IMG/VR virus record: IMGVR_UViG_3300037076_000126
Span: 1 to 23,672 of that record
Direction: 5' to 3' (one strand)
Source: a virus
Length of the DNA: 23,672 nucleotides
The notes beneath the pieces were generated by a model. It was not told the origin of the DNA and made no database searches. It saw only the letters and a program-made list of their open reading frames with translations. Positions within the stretch are counted from its first letter, which is position 1. Each line of letters begins with the position of its first letter. The position numbers were made by a program, and so were the translations under genes. Shown here piece after piece: positions 20,768 through 23,672 of the stretch.

Positions 20768-21890
20768 AACAAAACAACTTAAATTAAAACGTAATCGATT
20801 ACAATATTGTGAGAAACTATTATCTAAAGGATTGACTGAGCGTGAAATAATACCATTACTCAATACTTTCTCGGTAAGAAATAAGAACTATTGGTTAGAG
20901 CGAGATTATTCAATTGAAGAATCGGTCATGATGGCAAGGTCTAGAACGCCAGGAACAATTGAATATTATAAGATATATAAAAATCTATCGGAAGAACAGT
21001 CGAAAAAGGCGGTAATCGAGTATCAGTCTAATAAAGTAAATACATTGGAAAATTTTATTAGGAAACACGGACAAGAAGAAGGAGATAAAAGATTCAAATC
21101 ATATTGCGAAAAGCAAGCGTATTCGAATACTCTAGAATATATGATCAAAAAATATGGAGAAGAAGCCGGAACTAATAAATATTACACAGCCAATAAAAAT
21201 AGAGCAGTTACATTAGAAAACTGTATTAAAAAGCATGGCAATGAACTCGGAGCACAAATTTACAGTAACTATGTTAAGAAGCAGCGGACGAATGGGAAAT
21301 CATTAGAATATTTTATACAAAAACTAGGAAAAGATGCAGGAACATGTAAATATATAACTTTAAATAAACAAAAGGCACAGACATATAATAATTACTTGAT
21401 TAGAAATAATGGAGATGTAGAAAAGGCTGCCGCAGCATTTGATACTTATTGTAAAAACAGATACAATTCAGTTACCACTAAACGTGGAGTTTCTGCTTCA
21501 TCTCAAGATTTCTTTGGAAAATTACATATGGAATTAATTAAGCTTGGTATAGAAAAGATATTCTATGCATCATATAATCAAGAATGGATAATTAATATTA
21601 TAGGTAAGCGAGTAGTATATTTGGATTTCTTTGTTAAGAGTCTAGGTAAAGTTATAGAATATAACGGGGATTATTATCATGCAAATCCGACCAAATTTAA
21701 ATCGACAGATAAAATAAATTGCTATGGAAAGGAGCGTCTGGTAGAATTGGTGTGGAGTGATGAGAAATCACGCTTGGATGATATACGAAGTGTCCCATAT
21801 ATAAAAGATATACTTGTAATATGGGAAGGTGAAGTAAATGATAATGAACATGAGGTTATAAAAAAATGCATACAATTCCTTTTAAAATAG
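20763..21890 (+). CDS. EDxHD (Vsr-like) homing endonuclease between the two split-intein halves
   Basis: A 375-residue free-standing protein. About residues 94-207 hold four tandem repeats of roughly 28 aa with the pattern LExxIxKxGxExGxxxYxxxxxK, probably reading DNA. Residues about 247-355 form a Vsr-like nuclease: Asp288 (VVYLDFF), Glu299 (VIEYNGDYYH), Asp303, His306 and Asp333 (WSDEKSR). This endonuclease class was first described inside fractured genes with split inteins. Its product should cut a polymerase gene lacking the insert and so spread the cassette. The ORF ends 25 bases inside the following intein-C/polymerase ORF (different frame), and its start codon sits in a strong hairpin, so expression is probably limited and coupled. 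Confidence 0.85.
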   Translation: MKTKQLKLKRNRLQYCEKLLSKGLTEREIIPLLNTFSVRNKNYWLERDYSIEESVMMARSRTPGTIEYYKIYKNLSEEQSKKAVIEYQSNKVNTLENFIRKHGQEEGDKRFKSYCEKQAYSNTLEYMIKKYGEEAGTNKYYTANKNRAVTLENCIKKHGNELGAQIYSNYVKKQRTNGKSLEYFIQKLGKDAGTCKYITLNKQKAQTYNNYLIRNNGDVEKAAAAFDTYCKNRYNSVTTKRGVSASSQDFFGKLHMELIKLGIEKIFYASYNQEWIINIIGKRVVYLDFFVKSLGKVIEYNGDYYHANPTKFKSTDKINCYGKERLVELVWSDEKSRLDDIRSVPYIKDILVIWEGEVNDNEHEVIKKCIQFLLK

Positions 21891-22885
21891 ACGAACTAGA
21901 AGAAATTATAGAATTGGGCGAACTGGAAGAATATTTTTATGATATTGGGATGGAAGACACCCCACATACATTCTTTGCTAATGATATTTTAGTTCACAAC
22001 AGTAATTTTTTCTCCATTACGCCCCTATTAAAATGCAATTCTATTTCGGAAGAAGGGAAACAGGAATATTGCATTGACACTACAAAAGAGTTGGCGGCAG
22101 GAATTAATAAGTTGTTCGAGTATATGATGCCGAAGGTATTCAATGTTCCAGCTAGTAAAAATAAGATTAAAATTGTGCCAGATATCATAGCACAAAGAGC
22201 AATATGGTTTTCTAAGAAGCGTTATGCATTATTAACTACTTTCAACTTTGAAACGGGGAAACCTATCAAAGATAAATTGGGAAATGTAGGTAAAATTAAA
22301 ATTAAAGGTGTAGATTCAGTGCGTTCCTCATATGCGCCGAGATTTAGAACATTGCTCACAGAATTAATAGAACAACTGTTAAGGGGTAAAGACACTAGTC
22401 AAATTGACCAAGAAATAATGGAATTTGAAGAAAACATAAATAATCTTGCGCCGGTTGAGTTGTGTAAAACATCATCAATTAAATTTATTAGTATGAAAGG
22501 TGATAAGAATTATAGCAAAGGACGAGAACCATTTGGAACAATAAAAGGATCGCCAGTTACAGCAAAAAGTGGCAATTTCCATAATGATTTATTAAAGATA
22601 TGGAAATTGGATAAGACATATGAGATGATTAAACATGGTGATAAGTGTAAATGGGTGTATTTGATGCCGAATCCATATAATATTGATTCGGTTGCATTTA
22701 GGGGAGATCAATTGGATTCTGAAAAATTGATGGAATTTATTTCAGAATATATAGATAAACAAAAGATTTATACTAAAGAATTAAAAACCAAATTAATTGA
22801 TATATATGCCGCAATTAATAGGAATTTCCCTAATCGTGGGTCTGAATATGCGGCCAAAATATTTAATTTTAATGAAGAGTGGTAA
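21866..22885 (+). CDS. C-half of the split intein fused to the DNA polymerase C-terminal part
   Basis: Residues 1-45 are an intein C-half ending in block F/G: EYFYDIGMEDTPHTFFANDILVHN, with the penultimate His44 and the cyclising Asn45, then Ser46 as the +1 nucleophile. From Ser46 the chain is the rest of a family B polymerase: SNFFSITPLLK completes motif C (ligated YCDTD-SNFF), then FSKKRYALL (Lys-x-Tyr, palm), IKGVDSVRSSYAP and the thumb up to AAKIFNFNEEW. Protein splicing would release a 163-residue mini-intein. Polymerase residues total 579 + 22 + 294 = 895, close to T4 gp43 (898). The start has GAGG ten bases upstream, inside the endonuclease gene that it overlaps. Confidence 0.9.
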   Translation: MHTIPFKIDELEEIIELGELEEYFYDIGMEDTPHTFFANDILVHNSNFFSITPLLKCNSISEEGKQEYCIDTTKELAAGINKLFEYMMPKVFNVPASKNKIKIVPDIIAQRAIWFSKKRYALLTTFNFETGKPIKDKLGNVGKIKIKGVDSVRSSYAPRFRTLLTELIEQLLRGKDTSQIDQEIMEFEENINNLAPVELCKTSSIKFISMKGDKNYSKGREPFGTIKGSPVTAKSGNFHNDLLKIWKLDKTYEMIKHGDKCKWVYLMPNPYNIDSVAFRGDQLDSEKLMEFISEYIDKQKIYTKELKTKLIDIYAAINRNFPNRGSEYAAKIFNFNEEW

Positions 22886-22971
22886 GAATAAATAATATTG
22901 ACTTATTACGAATTCCGTATTATGATATGGGAAGAATAGCGGAAATATTGAAAGAAAAATTAAAATTATGA
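22885..22971 (+). pseudogene. Remnant of a homing endonuclease C-terminus
   Basis: Reading the frame that ends at TGA 22969-22971 gives RINNIDLLRIPYYDM, then GRIAEILKEKLKL. This matches the end of the endonuclease at 6037-7353 (NNNIKLLRIPYWDM, then KKISEIL) at most positions. There is no start codon or nuclease core; the polymerase stop is just upstream. It is therefore the tail of a lost EDxHD/DUF723-type endonuclease that once lay between the polymerase and the next gene. Its TGA still overlaps the ATG of that gene (ATGA). Confidence 0.7.
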
Positions 22972-23672
22972 ATATATATGATTGTATAAGAGAGCCACTG
23001 ATAGATACTGATTTCAATCAGGAAATAACCCCCATCTTTTTAGACCAACTCAGATTGTCTATTATAAAGCGTTTAGCACGACATCCAGCACTCAGTAATC
23101 ATAAATTCGAAGTTTCTAATATTTCTTCGTGTTTAGCACAAGCAATAAATGATACACCATATTATAAGTCGGGACATTGTGTGTGGGGAGACGTATATGT
23201 TACCTTAAATGGAGAATCGGAATCGGGACGATTGGGATTTTATATGACACCAACAAAATCGATTTCATTCGAACCAAATCTTATAATCCCCAATTGGGTT
23301 CGGCGATTGGAACCCGATGAATACAATGACAGCTTACAACGATTTAAAGAGAGATGTAGAGCCGATGCGGCTGAATTAAGAATTAAAAAATTAGAAATTG
23401 AAAATAGTAAATTGAATGATATTAATAAAACACGAGAAGATTTGAATGATAGTTTGGATGAGATTATGATTTCTGACTCGTTTGAGGCGGCTAGACTCAG
23501 TCGTGAAGCTGTAAAATTGGCGGATAGACTTCTTCAATCTGAAGAAGATGAAACAATAAAATACACTCAAGATGAACTTATTCAACTTTGTGCCGCTATC
23601 GAAAAATTAAATAAAATGGATAAGAGATTTCTCGTTGATTATGGATATGGAAATGCGGTAGAAATAGCAAAC
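22968..23672 (+). CDS. Unknown protein with a coiled-coil C-terminal region (partial, runs off the window)
   Basis: The frame is open for 235 codons from ATG 22968 to the end of the window. The first ~130 residues (MNIYDCIREPLIDTDFNQEI, CVWGDVYVTLNGESESGRLG, PNLIIPNWVRRLEPDEY) look globular with beta strands. From about residue 130 to 215 the sequence is rich in Glu, Lys, Arg and Leu (RIKKLEIENSKLNDINKTRE) and should be helical or coiled. No family recognised. It overlaps the stop of the endonuclease remnant. A possible promoter TTGACT-N17-TATGAT (22898-22926) lies within that remnant but may be chance. Confidence 0.65.
   Translation, partial: MNIYDCIREPLIDTDFNQEITPIFLDQLRLSIIKRLARHPALSNHKFEVSNISSCLAQAINDTPYYKSGHCVWGDVYVTLNGESESGRLGFYMTPTKSISFEPNLIIPNWVRRLEPDEYNDSLQRFKERCRADAAELRIKKLEIENSKLNDINKTREDLNDSLDEIMISDSFEAARLSREAVKLADRLLQSEEDETIKYTQDELIQLCAAIEKLNKMDKRFLVDYGYGNAVEIAN

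Noticed and set aside
1-23672. tRNA genes, rRNA, CRISPR arrays, insertion sequences
   Set aside because: No cloverleaf with a TTC-type loop, no regularly spaced repeats and no transposase-like ORF were found by reading. A tRNAscan-SE run would be decisive for tRNAs.

Overview
The window looks like part of a lytic, tailed dsDNA phage genome of the T4-like (myovirus) type. It is AT-rich and very densely packed, with stop/start overlaps of the ATGA kind and gaps of only a few bases. It carries a T4-sized family B DNA polymerase (about 895 aa once assembled), a dUTPase, a Cas4/RecB-like nuclease, many small genes of unknown function and several homing endonucleases. Stops are TAA, TGA and TAG, consistent with the standard code. 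I saw no tRNA, rRNA, CRISPR array or IS element. The host cannot be told from the sequence. Promoters are of the sigma70 type (TTGACA/TATAAT), and most genes lack a Shine-Dalgarno sequence.

Layout. Positions 1-16206 are read from the minus strand and hold two kinds of cargo. (a) A surface-sugar set: glycosyltransferases at 92-1063, 1041-1781, 2733-3431, 7511-8845 and the split pair 13344-14333/14347-14922, plus an FkbM methyltransferase at 1778-2515. (b) Small accessory genes: four GNAT-like proteins in two sequence groups, two small P-loop-like proteins, a possible ADP-ribosyltransferase-fold protein, a dUTPase and short unknowns. Four nuclease genes of homing-endonuclease type are wedged between these (6037-7353, 8848-9579, 12595-13347, 14924-16033). 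Two of them are directly preceded by a tiny ribbon-helix-helix gene. A divergent promoter region lies at 16207-16318. From 16319 the plus strand carries the replication set: Cas4-like nuclease, five small unknowns, then the DNA polymerase in pieces.

The most striking system is the polymerase. Its first 579 residues (exonuclease, motif A, motif B) end at a stop. A second ORF carries the few residues leading to motif C (YCDTD) and turns directly into the N-half of an intein (Ser1, TEDH block B). A free-standing EDxHD/Vsr-like homing endonuclease gene follows. The last ORF starts with the 45-residue C-half of the intein (ending HN, then Ser) and continues into the polymerase palm/thumb. This is a fractured gene rejoined by a split intein exactly at the catalytic DTD|S, with an additional break about 20 codons upstream. 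The endonuclease start codon lies in a long perfect hairpin, and a decayed endonuclease tail sits right after the polymerase stop.

Other signals are a pseudoknot-shaped pair of perfect interleaved inverted repeats just upstream of the endonuclease gene at 6037-7353, and several promoters placed so close to their ATG that the mRNAs should be leaderless or nearly so.
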